In this document: in pieces, positions 55,532 through 63,370 of the stretch
Layout: each line of letters opens with the position of its first letter
Numbering within the stretch: position 1 is the first letter of the stretch
Source: DASTCZ01 sp963704455
GTDB lineage: Bacteria; Acidobacteriota; Terriglobia; Acidiferrales; UBA7541
Reading direction: 5' to 3'
Assembly (NCBI GenBank): GCA_963704455.1
Contig: OY969905.1
Location: 2,108,001 to 2,172,000, forward strand
Length of the DNA stretch: 64,000 nt
Notes under the pieces: generated by a model
What the model saw: the letters and a program-made list of their open reading frames with translations, nothing else
Database searches by the model: none
What the model was told of the DNA's origin: nothing
Translations under genes and position numbers: made by a program

Positions 55532-55852
55532 ATCGTGTCCTCCCTTTCAAAATCTGCGGGTGATTCCCAAAAAACGGATGTGCCGAAAAGCCATCCCCCG
55601 AGGTGCCCAATTCCAACTCTATACCAGTGCGAAACTAACATGTCCCCCGGAAGGGTGTCCAGCTAAGTCTTTCCCCCGCCATAGCTTCCACCGTATCTGA
55701 CCCCCCGTCCAGTCACTTCCGTCGAGCGGGGTAAATAGGAGGCTGAACGGTGTCTTGGAGCAGTTAATGGCGGTATTCGGCTCCCTAAAATCCCAAAAAT
55801 GGGAGTAACCACTAAGCTGCAGAACCTCCGGAAAGTGGGTCAAAAGGGGCTA
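55532..55852. other. Intergenic region without recognised gene
   Basis: About 320 bases between the radical SAM gene and the next gene's stop, both on the minus strand. Apart from the ribosome site of the radical SAM gene I see no conserved element; the open frames here are short and lack ribosome sites. Confidence 0.5.
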
Positions 55853-56980
55853 TTAAACGTTCACTGCTGGGCGTAGGACCGCAATTGCAAAGTGGGCCAC
55901 TAAGGGCGCCTCGTCATCCAGTTGGATCCACCGGACGGCGCAATGCTGCTTCAGGTACTTTGACACCTGAGATTCGGTGATTCCCAAATGTTCCGCCAAC
56001 TTCCCTCGGATGTTCTCGCCCTCGCGCGTCCGGCCCGTTTTGACAATGTTACCGACTCCAATCCGCAGCGTCTGGCACGCTTCCACATAGTAGTGCTCGT
56101 GCAAATCCGCATCTGACAGCACAAAAACTCCCGGCCCGGCCGGAGCGCTGTCTGCATCATCCAATGACTCCGGCAACGCCGAAAGCAAACGCCGGAGCTT
56201 CGATTCCAATTGCGCCAACCGCGAAGCCAGCGCTGGTTCCCCAGTCGTGTGCCGGCGCGACTGCCATGCTGCGGGGCCGACGCCGCCGACGACTCGGGGT
56301 TCTTCTTCAGGTTCGGGCGCATGCCTGCGTGGTTCCGGTGGTGGCTCGGATGGAGGTGGAGATCGCCGCACGGACGGGCGAACCGAAGGTGCAGGTGCAG
56401 CCAGCCCAACCTTTGGAGCACTCGTGCGCGCGGCAGGAGCGGCGGCATCACCCTTCTTGCGCCGTCCGCGTCCGCCACGCCGCCCGCGGCGCCTTTTCTT
56501 CTTGGCCAATTCGCTGGCCGCTGTGTCGCGGGCTGCGACGTTTGTAGCAACGCCTTCATTGCTTTCCGGCATTGCAGGATCCCGGTCTGCTGAAGGTTCT
56601 TCCGAATCTGGCGCCGCCGGAGCCTCGGAGAATGCATTTGGTGATGCACCTTCTTCGCCGATAACCCCTCTCGCGTCAGACATTCTGTGCATCGGCGCCT
56701 GCGATTCAGCCTCCGTCGCGGCCAAAGGCGCCTCGACTCCAAGCCGCGCCAATGCCTGCTCGGCCTTCAACTTCCACTGCGCGCGCCGAAACTTTTGCGC
56801 TGCCGCTTGGTACCACTGCGCCGCATCCGCATGGCTCCCGGCTTTTTCATGGAACTGCGCCAGCTCAAATGCAACCATCGCGTCATTCGTGGTTTGATAA
56901 AGAGCTGCAAGTTCCGCCGCAGGATCCTTGCTCGTTCTCGCTTTTCGGATTCTTCCCTGGATGTGTCGCCAGTCTGGCAT
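55853..56980 (-). CDS. Hypothetical protein with basic linker and GIY-YIG-like C-terminus
   Basis: About 375 residues from the ATG at 56980 (PDWRHIQGRIRKA). The first 90 residues are helical, TPR-like (DAMVAFELAQFHEKAGSHADAAQWYQ). Then comes a long disordered, acidic then strongly basic part (KKKRRRGRRGGRGRRKKG) and a Pro/Arg-rich stretch. The last 90 residues read GPGVFVLSDADLHEHYYVEA, TGRTREGENIRGKLAEHLG and VAHFAIAVLRPAVN, which recalls GIY-YIG nucleases (start pattern, R-x-R loop, closing P..N) though the usual glutamate is missing. An RNA- or DNA-binding role is plausible, not shown. A start at 57100 would add an unsupported 40 residues. Confidence 0.65.
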   Translation of the reverse strand: MPDWRHIQGRIRKARTSKDPAAELAALYQTTNDAMVAFELAQFHEKAGSHADAAQWYQAAAQKFRRAQWKLKAEQALARLGVEAPLAATEAESQAPMHRMSDARGVIGEEGASPNAFSEAPAAPDSEEPSADRDPAMPESNEGVATNVAARDTAASELAKKKRRRGRRGGRGRRKKGDAAAPAARTSAPKVGLAAPAPSVRPSVRRSPPPSEPPPEPRRHAPEPEEEPRVVGGVGPAAWQSRRHTTGEPALASRLAQLESKLRRLLSALPESLDDADSAPAGPGVFVLSDADLHEHYYVEACQTLRIGVGNIVKTGRTREGENIRGKLAEHLGITESQVSKYLKQHCAVRWIQLDDEAPLVAHFAIAVLRPAVNV

Positions 56981-57172
56981 GGCAGGCATTCTATCAGTGC
57001 AAACCTCTGCGAGCCAATCGAGACCGCGGTTCTTGGCGGCTGGCGCGTCTTGCCAAGCTCCCATCGTTCCACGCATCATGCTGCCCGCGGCGGTTGGCAA
57101 CTCTCACCAGTCAATTTGCATCTCCCAGGTGAGCAAACGCGCATAAGGTTTCAATTTCTACCCGGAGGGGTC

Positions 57173-59614
57173 ATGGCGCTCTTCTCCAGCATCCGCTTTT
57201 CACTTCGGATTCTCCGCAAACACGCAAAGCTTTCCTGCATCGCTGTTTTTTCCCTGGCAATTGGAATGGCTGCTGCATCCGTCGGACTCAGCACTTTCAA
57301 CGCGCTGCTGATTCGGCCTCCCGCCGTCCCGGAACCGAATCGCCTGCTGACGATTTACACGATCGCGCCGGATTCGCCCTTCAATCAGGTCTCCTATCCG
57401 GATTACAAATTCTATCGCGACAACAATCGCGTTTTTTCCGGCCTCTGCGCGATGCCTTTCAGCATCAGTCTGCAGACCATCATCTTTGAGAAGCGCGAAA
57501 GAAACGGCCTGATCAACGCCATTTCCGACAACTATTTCTCCGTTCTCGGCGTTCAACCTTTTCTCGGACGTTTCTTCGCACCCGGCGACGATGACAAAGC
57601 CACCACCTCCGTCGTTCTGAGCTATCCCTACTGGAAATGGCTCGGTTCAGACCCGGGAATAATTGGCAAGTCTCTGAAAATGAATAATGTTTCGCACACT
57701 ATCATCGGGGTAGCGCCGCAGCGTTTTGCAGGGACCATCTTGACCGACCGCCCGGATCTCTGGTATCCGCTCTCTGCCTCAACACCTGCATTCGGAGCGC
57801 CTGCTGACTGGCGCACTGATCGCACCAACCACAGCTATTCCATGATTGGGCGGATGAAGCCAGGCGTCACGCGCCAGCAAGCGCTTGCTGACGTGCAAGG
57901 TTTGTCGCGACAGCTTGCCGTTGCTTATCCGGAAGCGGACAAGGGCCACATCGCCGCCGTCACGCAAACATCCATGCTCGCGCCCGATTGGGTTTCCGAC
58001 GCGAAATTGTTTGGCGCACTGATCCTTGCCGTTGTTGGATTGGTCTTGTTCGCGGCGTGCGCCAATGTTGCCAACCTGCTTCTCGCGCTCGCGAGCGCTC
58101 GCCGCCAGGAAATCCTAATCCGCGCCGCGCTCGGCGCCACTCGTGCGCGGCTGATCCGCCAGCTCCTTCTTGACAGCACCATTATCTCCGCGGGCGGCGG
58201 CCTTCTCGGCTTCGCTCTTGCTTACTATGCGCTTCACCGGCTGCTCGATTTCAAGCCGTTCATTCCGGGGATCGGCCAGCTCCCGCTTACGTTGGATTTC
58301 CGGCCCGACTTCGCAGTTCTATTTGCGATTGCGTTTGTGATTTTCGCGGTAGGGATTGCCACCGGCCTCGCCCCCGGCCTGCAAGCCTCTACGCCCAACC
58401 TCGCGGGCGCCTTAAGCGGTGAGGTAGCCATCGGCGGCACGCGCAAAGGCCGCATTCGAAATCTTCTGGTCATCATGCAGGTTGCCGCTTGCACCGTTGT
58501 CCTTGTTGGCGTCGGCCTGTGCCTCAAGAGCCTGCACAATTTGAAGCAGGTCGATCTTGGATTCTCGGCTCACAATGTTGCGATCATCACGATGAATGAC
58601 ATGCAGACCAACGGTTACACGGAACAGCAGGGACGCGCGATGTACACCCGCCTTCACGAATCGGTGTCCCAACTTCCCGGAATCGAGTCGATCAGCATTG
58701 GGAGCACGTACCCGCTCGCCGACAATGGCACAACTGAGTTGGTAACAATTGATGGAGCGGCGGCAGTTGGAGATCGGGGTGTGACAATTCCCTACGGAGT
58801 TGTGGACAGCAGCTATTTCTCCACATTTGGCATTCCAGTCCTCGCTGGACGCGTGTTCGCCGCATCCGATACCGCGAAGTCTCCCGAGGTGGCAGTCCTC
58901 GGTCGAAAAATGGCTGAGAAATTCTGGCCGGCTCAAGATCCGATTGGCAAAACCATTCACATCTTGAACGGAAAGCGTCTGGTCACCGTAATCGGCGTTG
59001 CGGGCGACACCAAGTATTCGGATGTTGACGAAGCCACACAACCTTACATGTACTTAGCGCTTTCCCAGCACTATCTGCCCGGATTCAATCTGCTGGTGCG
59101 AACACAGAGGAATCCCACTCAATCGATTGGGATGATTGGCGAAACAATTCGCAAATTGGATTCAGACCTCGGCTATCTCGCCGTTACGATGGATCAATGG
59201 CATGACTTCGCTTTGTATGTCCCACGCCTAACTCTCATTTGCATCAGCGCCTTCGGAGCGCTGGCATTTTTGCTCGCCGCCGTGGGGCTTTACGGCGCCG
59301 TCTTCTATTCCGTGAGCGAGCGCACGCGCGAAATGGGGATCCGCGTGGCACTTGGCGCCGAGCCGTGGGATTTGTGGAAATTGATCCTTCGCCAGACGAG
59401 CGTGATCACGGCAATCGGAATCGTCCTGGGAATTGGCGGCGGAATTGGCGCAAGCGTTCTCGCGCGCGATCTGCTTTATCGGGTTCAGACAATCGAATGG
59501 TTTGCTTTTTTTGGAGTCGCAATCGTCATGATTGTAATGACTCTGGTCACCGCCTACTCAGCCGCCCGGCCCTGGATGCGAGTGGACCCGATGCAGGCCG
59601 TCCGCCACGTTTAG
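57173..59614 (+). CDS. ABC transporter permease, MacB/FtsX type (ADOP-like)
   Basis: An 813-residue permease with two FtsX modules: an N-terminal membrane helix (LSCIAVFSLAIGMAAASVGLS), a periplasmic MacB core (SYPYWKWLGSDPGIIGKSL; MKPGVTRQQALADV), three membrane segments, a second periplasmic core, and three C-terminal helices. The repeated motif ANVANLLLALASARRQEILIRAALGATRARLIRQLL and the end segment MGIRVALGAEPWDLWKLIL fit the acidobacterial duplicated orphan permease group. No ATPase gene is adjacent. GGAGGGG precedes the ATG at 57173; the much longer open frame upstream runs antisense through another gene and is not coding. Confidence 0.92.
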   Translation: MALFSSIRFSLRILRKHAKLSCIAVFSLAIGMAAASVGLSTFNALLIRPPAVPEPNRLLTIYTIAPDSPFNQVSYPDYKFYRDNNRVFSGLCAMPFSISLQTIIFEKRERNGLINAISDNYFSVLGVQPFLGRFFAPGDDDKATTSVVLSYPYWKWLGSDPGIIGKSLKMNNVSHTIIGVAPQRFAGTILTDRPDLWYPLSASTPAFGAPADWRTDRTNHSYSMIGRMKPGVTRQQALADVQGLSRQLAVAYPEADKGHIAAVTQTSMLAPDWVSDAKLFGALILAVVGLVLFAACANVANLLLALASARRQEILIRAALGATRARLIRQLLLDSTIISAGGGLLGFALAYYALHRLLDFKPFIPGIGQLPLTLDFRPDFAVLFAIAFVIFAVGIATGLAPGLQASTPNLAGALSGEVAIGGTRKGRIRNLLVIMQVAACTVVLVGVGLCLKSLHNLKQVDLGFSAHNVAIITMNDMQTNGYTEQQGRAMYTRLHESVSQLPGIESISIGSTYPLADNGTTELVTIDGAAAVGDRGVTIPYGVVDSSYFSTFGIPVLAGRVFAASDTAKSPEVAVLGRKMAEKFWPAQDPIGKTIHILNGKRLVTVIGVAGDTKYSDVDEATQPYMYLALSQHYLPGFNLLVRTQRNPTQSIGMIGETIRKLDSDLGYLAVTMDQWHDFALYVPRLTLICISAFGALAFLLAAVGLYGAVFYSVSERTREMGIRVALGAEPWDLWKLILRQTSVITAIGIVLGIGGGIGASVLARDLLYRVQTIEWFAFFGVAIVMIVMTLVTAYSAARPWMRVDPMQAVRHV

Positions 59615-59643
59615 CGCACCTTGATCAAAGCCCTTGAAAACAG

Positions 59644-59677
59644 AAGCTGGCCGCGTTTCCGAGCGCAGCCAGCTTTT
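59644..59677 (+). terminator. Terminator after the ADOP-like permease gene
   Basis: Arms AAGCTGGC and GCCAGCTT, with an extra matching CGC pair inside, are followed by TTTT. About 30 bases after the stop. Confidence 0.65.
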
Positions 59678-59740
59678 CAATCCCTCCAGGTTTTCGATCA
59701 ATCAAAAGCCGCCGCAACAATGCGCGGCCGTCAGGACTTG

Positions 59741-60082
59741 CTACTTACCCGCCTCGACCTTGGAAATGTGCAGCGACCCATCGTCCCTCAGGTTGCCCAT
59801 CACCTTCACTTCCATGCCGAGGTCATCCTCTTTCACTGCGTCCTGATTCTCGATCTTCACAACTTTCTTGTCTTTCGAAACCACGAAAACGTACGACGCG
59901 CCCCGCTCTTTCACGCACTTGATGATGCAGGCCTTGTTCGACCACATCGCCTCTTTGGCCGAGCAAGCGCTGTCGACGATCCACCCGTTCCACGACATAT
60001 CCGGAGTGCGCGCCTGTGCCACCGAAATTCCAATCACCGCGACCACCGCAAACAATGCAACTACCCCGGCTAACTTCCTCAT
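59741..60082 (-). CDS. Small secreted protein after the anti-sigma gene
   Basis: A 113-residue protein with a signal peptide (KLAGVVALFAVVAVIGISVAQA). The mature part includes WNGWIVDSACSAKEAMWSNKACIIKCVKERGASYVFV, with three cysteines and a fold suggesting a small beta-domain. GAGGTG lies six bases upstream of ATG 60082. It lies five bases after the anti-sigma stop, so it is the third gene of the ECF operon and perhaps its output or a feedback factor. Function unknown. Confidence 0.72.
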   Translation of the reverse strand: MRKLAGVVALFAVVAVIGISVAQARTPDMSWNGWIVDSACSAKEAMWSNKACIIKCVKERGASYVFVVSKDKKVVKIENQDAVKEDDLGMEVKVMGNLRDDGSLHISKVEAGK

Positions 60083-60087
60083 GTTTT

Positions 60088-61008
60088 TCACCTCATGTCG
60101 TTGAATGATTCCCCAACCCGCACCGGCCCGTTCGGCGAAGTTCGGTCCGCCGACCTCCAAGCCGCTGCATGCACATAATACGCCTGAACTGCCCTTGCTG
60201 GATGAGAAAAAGAAACCCTTTGCGGCATCACGCCAATCAACACTTTGGGGCCCGTCGGCAGCGGCATTCCCCCCGCCGGCTCGAGTGTCACAGCGAATGC
60301 CTTCGCGGACGTTCCCGCTTTCACGTCTGCCATCCACATGTCGTCCGTCCATGCCATGTTCGCACCAAAAACGCTCGCGCTCACGGGATCGCCCGTCATC
60401 GGCACAAGCCACAATTGGTAGCTCTTGTCCGGCGGAGGAGCTGTCAGATGCGTCGAGCATGCCAGCCTTCCCAGCCGCGCGTTGTAACAGACCTTCCCGC
60501 TTGCCTGCGGCACATCCGAAGAAGCCAGAGTTATCATCGTCGAATCCGGCGCTTGAAGGACTTCGATTATTTTCTGCGCATTCTGTATTTTCACTTGAGC
60601 TTCCGCAGCCTCTTTCAGCGCCTGTTGCATTTTATTTTTCAGCTGTAGATCTTGATACCACAACAATCCCGTCGCAAGCGCCAGCACCGCCGCCGCCGCG
60701 GCCCACGCAAATGTCCATCGCCCAAACAATCCTCTCGGGCGCTCCTGCCTCCGCGACTCCACACGCTCGTGCGCTGGGCTGCTTTCCGCGCGCAATTGTT
60801 CCATCAAACGGCTTTTTACGGCAGCGGGCGGCGCCATCGGCTTCGCCGCCAGCGCCAGCAGTGAAACGCGCCCGCGCGCCTCGGCCAGCTTGGCCGCGCA
60901 CGTTGCGCAGCCGGCAATGTGATCTTCCATCGCCTTCCGCTCTTCGCCTTCCAGCGCGCCTAGCGCGAAAAGGTCGAAATCTTCTTCGTGTTGTGGATGC
61001 CCGTTCAT
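60088..61008 (-). CDS. Anti-sigma factor, RskA-like, with zinc-finger N-terminus
   Basis: A 306-residue single-pass membrane protein. The N-terminal anti-sigma domain has a zinc motif MEDHIAGCATCAAK (HXXXCXXC). A transmembrane helix (FAWAAAAAVLALATGLLWY) follows a Arg/Glu-rich linker. The outer part is an RskA domain (KSYQLWLVPMTGDPVSASVFG; KAFAVTLEPAGGMPLPTGPK). It would hold the sigma factor of the preceding gene inactive until regulated proteolysis. It starts four bases after the sigma stop. Confidence 0.9.
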   Translation of the reverse strand: MNGHPQHEEDFDLFALGALEGEERKAMEDHIAGCATCAAKLAEARGRVSLLALAAKPMAPPAAVKSRLMEQLRAESSPAHERVESRRQERPRGLFGRWTFAWAAAAAVLALATGLLWYQDLQLKNKMQQALKEAAEAQVKIQNAQKIIEVLQAPDSTMITLASSDVPQASGKVCYNARLGRLACSTHLTAPPPDKSYQLWLVPMTGDPVSASVFGANMAWTDDMWMADVKAGTSAKAFAVTLEPAGGMPLPTGPKVLIGVMPQRVSFSHPARAVQAYYVHAAAWRSADRTSPNGPVRVGESFNDMR

Positions 61009-61012
61009 ATTT

Positions 61013-61573
61013 TCAAGCTGGGTTCAAACTCTGTTTCAATGTCTCCATCGCCGTTCGCAATCTTGTCTTGATTGTTCCCAGCGGCTCGCCGGTACGCTCC
61101 GCGATCTCGCTGTGTGTCAGTCCTTCGAAGTAAGCCAGCTCCACAACCTGCTTTTGTGGCGGGGGAAGACTTTCCATCGCTCCGGTCACCTTGCCAAGCA
61201 ACTGTTTCTGCGCGATGGAACTCTCGAGATTGTACGGGAGCACCACGGTGTTCTCGTTCAACTCATCCGACAGGCCCGTGCCTTTTCGGCGCAGCCGGGA
61301 AATCGCGCGGTTCCGCGCGCTTACCATCAGGAATCCCGGCAGCGACCCGCGCTCCGCATCGAACCGCGACGCGTTCCGCCAGAGCTGGTGGAAAACGTCC
61401 TGCAAAATCTCTTCCGCTGCCTGCGAATCTTTCACGATGCGCATGGCCACGGAAAACACCATGCCGGAATAGCGGTCATACAGCGCTGAAAGCGCTGCCT
61501 CATCGCGCGCCACTACCTTCTCGATGAGCGACACGTCCGTTGCCCGCAATTCTGTGCCAGTCCCTGGACTCAC
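61013..61573 (-). CDS. ECF-family RNA polymerase sigma factor (SigK-like)
   Basis: A 186-residue sigma factor. Region 2 is LSALYDRYSGMVFSVAMRIVKDSQAAEEILQDVFHQLWRN, region 4 PPQKQVVELAYFEGLTHSEIAERTGEPLGTIKTRLRTAMETL. The layout is that of SigK/ECF19-type factors, whose partner is the RskA-like protein encoded next. The three genes form an operon. The regulon is not visible. A good -35/-10 upstream was not found. Confidence 0.93.
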   Translation of the reverse strand: MSPGTGTELRATDVSLIEKVVARDEAALSALYDRYSGMVFSVAMRIVKDSQAAEEILQDVFHQLWRNASRFDAERGSLPGFLMVSARNRAISRLRRKGTGLSDELNENTVVLPYNLESSIAQKQLLGKVTGAMESLPPPQKQVVELAYFEGLTHSEIAERTGEPLGTIKTRLRTAMETLKQSLNPA

Positions 61574-61762
61574 GCTTCCTCGGCCGGCTCACTCCAATGT
61601 ACGCATTTCGGAGCGCTGCCGGATTGCTTCGCCGCTTGCATCGATTGTCCGGGGACGCAAGAGGGCGATTCCCCGGAGCGGCCTGTCCGCAAAGAGTAAT
61701 TCGCGCGGCAACAGCCGTCAACGTCGATGTGGAATTCAGGGTTGGGCAGGTTTTGGGCGCGG

Positions 61763-62080
61763 CTAGACATTCAATAGTGCTTTTGGATCTCTCATCGCAA
61801 TCGCCAACAACTTAAGGTCTGCGCCTTGGGGGCGGCGGGTTCCCTGCTCCCAACTGCGAATTGTGTTCGGGCTCACATTAAGGTAGCTGGCGAAAATTAC
61901 CTGGCTGGCGTTCAGGGCGTAACGGATCTTGCGGATTTCCCGAGGAAGCAGCCGCCGTGGAGGCGGAGGCAGCTTGGTAACCCGCAGGTTTACCTGTGCT
62001 CCTTTTTCAAATGCCAGAGCGTCCTGCAAAGATTCACGCAAGTCATCGAAAACGCTTACTTTGATTCGCTTAGCCATCAT
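61763..62080 (-). CDS. HTH-type antitoxin of a HigBA-like pair
   Basis: A 105-residue protein: a charged N-terminal part that may bind the toxin, then a Xre-type helix-turn-helix (IRYALNASQVIFASYLNVSPNTIRSWEQGTRRPQG). The segment IRKIRYALNASQVIFA is typical of HigA/NadS-like antitoxins. It starts 22 bases after the toxin stop, with GGGAG upstream. As in HigBA systems, the toxin is first. It would repress the operon. Confidence 0.85.
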   Translation of the reverse strand: MMAKRIKVSVFDDLRESLQDALAFEKGAQVNLRVTKLPPPPRRLLPREIRKIRYALNASQVIFASYLNVSPNTIRSWEQGTRRPQGADLKLLAIAMRDPKALLNV

Positions 62081-62102
62081 TAATCTCCCGTGTCCTTATT
62101 CC

Positions 62103-62435
62103 TTACTCCTTGACTCGTCCAGCTAGCTGGCGAAGAACAGTGCGTTGCTCCGTAGTCAAGTCTTCCTGTTCGTTTTTATCCAAAAGATAGAGCAGGTGAA
62201 TGTGGTCCCGCTGCGCGACATATAGATAAAGATACCGAAAACCGCCGCGCTTCCCTTTGCCGCGCCCCGGATTTGGCGTGCGCGCTTTGCGTACACCGCC
62301 CAACCCTCGCACAACCGAACCGCTTTCGGGCATTTGGAGGAGATCCCGCTGTATGCCACTCAAGACGTCATCGGCGGCAGCCCCGGCGAGTTGATGGAGC
62401 CGCCGGGTAAATACACGCGATTCGATGAATACCAC
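62103..62435 (-). CDS. RelE/HigB-type toxin
   Basis: A 110-residue protein with the RelE/HigB pattern VFIESRVFTRRLHQLAGAAADDV, QMPESGSVVRGLGGVRKAR and GFRYLYLYVAQRDHIHLLYLLDKNEQEDLT. It should cleave mRNA at the ribosome. The GTG at 62435 is the only start; the 18-bp inverted repeat just upstream is its operator. It heads the toxin-antitoxin operon with the Xre antitoxin second. Confidence 0.87.
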   Translation of the reverse strand: MVFIESRVFTRRLHQLAGAAADDVLSGIQRDLLQMPESGSVVRGLGGVRKARTPNPGRGKGKRGGFRYLYLYVAQRDHIHLLYLLDKNEQEDLTTEQRTVLRQLAGRVKE

Positions 62436-62442
62436 ATTGTGA

Positions 62443-62460
62443 TACTACCACATCGTAGTA
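62443..62460. promoter_or_regulatory. Inverted repeat upstream of the HigBA-like operon
   Basis: Arms TACTAC and GTAGTA around six bases. It lies 8-25 bases upstream of the toxin start, overlapping a plausible promoter (TTGACT further upstream), so it is a likely operator for the Xre antitoxin. Confidence 0.55.
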
Positions 62461-62518
62461 GTCAAGACAAGAGAGAGTCGTGGCGCAAGAATTAGAATTG
62501 ATTGCTAGCGGCGCGTAT

Positions 62519-63370
62519 TCATCGCCCCGCCTTCCCAAAATTCTTAATCGCTTCAATTGTGAAATCCGCGGCGGGCAGTTGCAGGTCCCTCTCGGACTTC
62601 GTCCCTTCGAGCACTGTTTGGGTCTTGCCGACCACCGGAAGAACTTTCACCGTCGCTGCCAGCCACAACTTTCCTTCCTTCACCACGCGGTCGGTTGTCA
62701 CCGTCTTAACAAGTTTTCCATCCCGCCCGTAAACCTGGATCTTCATTGCCAGAGAAATTTCCGGCGCCACCCAAGCCTTCACCATCGAGTATTGCGTCAC
62801 AGTATCCGGCCCGGGCCGCAACTCGACGATCATGCAGCGGCGCTTATCAATCGTTTCCTCGCCCGCGGATTTGCGCGAAGGCCAATACCAAAAACCTTCC
62901 ACTGCATCTTCAATGTGAATATCCGATCCGAAGAATTCACCCTCCAGCGACTGGTTCGTGAGCGGCGTCGCCGCCCCATTCCTGAAGAGGAAGCCCTTCA
63001 CTTGATGATCGCCCGAATCTTCAATGAGGATCGCCTCGCCGGCGAATTTCGTCGGCCACAGCACTTGGTAAAGAGTTTTGGTTGCCTCGCCGTCGCGCCG
63101 GCTCTTGATGAGCAGTTGACGCACATCTTTGGCGGAATCCAATGCGGCCGTGCTTCGCGTCAGCTTCGCATGTACGCGGAAACCGGAAGTCCGTCGCGCC
63201 GCGATTACTTTCTCGATCACCTGGTCGGCGGTAAGCGCCTGCGCGGTGGATTGCGGTGCCGCGGCCTGCGCTGTGGTGGGATTTGTTCCTGCGATCAAAA
63301 AACTTGCCGCGGCAAATAAATTCGCCGCAAGCACAGCGATTGCGTGCGTGCGGCTCACCCGGGGAATCAT
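62519..63370 (-). CDS. Outer-membrane lipoprotein-sorting (LolA-like) protein
   Basis: A 283-residue exported protein with a signal peptide (IAVLAANLFAAASFLIAG). The domain is of the LolA-like lipoprotein-sorting type: RVHAKLTRSTAALDSAKDVRQLLI, KTLYQVLWPTKFAGEAILIED and FWYWPSRKSAGEETIDKRRCMIVELRPGP. Proteins of this kind accompany MacB-type permeases and probably handle lipids or hydrophobic cargo in the periplasm. The start overlaps the permease stop by four bases, so the two are coupled. Confidence 0.85.
   Translation of the reverse strand: MIPRVSRTHAIAVLAANLFAAASFLIAGTNPTTAQAAAPQSTAQALTADQVIEKVIAARRTSGFRVHAKLTRSTAALDSAKDVRQLLIKSRRDGEATKTLYQVLWPTKFAGEAILIEDSGDHQVKGFLFRNGAATPLTNQSLEGEFFGSDIHIEDAVEGFWYWPSRKSAGEETIDKRRCMIVELRPGPDTVTQYSMVKAWVAPEISLAMKIQVYGRDGKLVKTVTTDRVVKEGKLWLAATVKVLPVVGKTQTVLEGTKSERDLQLPAADFTIEAIKNFGKAGR

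Noticed and set aside
56687..57172. N-terminal extension of the ADOP-like permease
   Set aside because: It is antisense to the coding frame at 55853-56980, has a biased composition, and the GGAGGGG site at 57173 fixes the true start.
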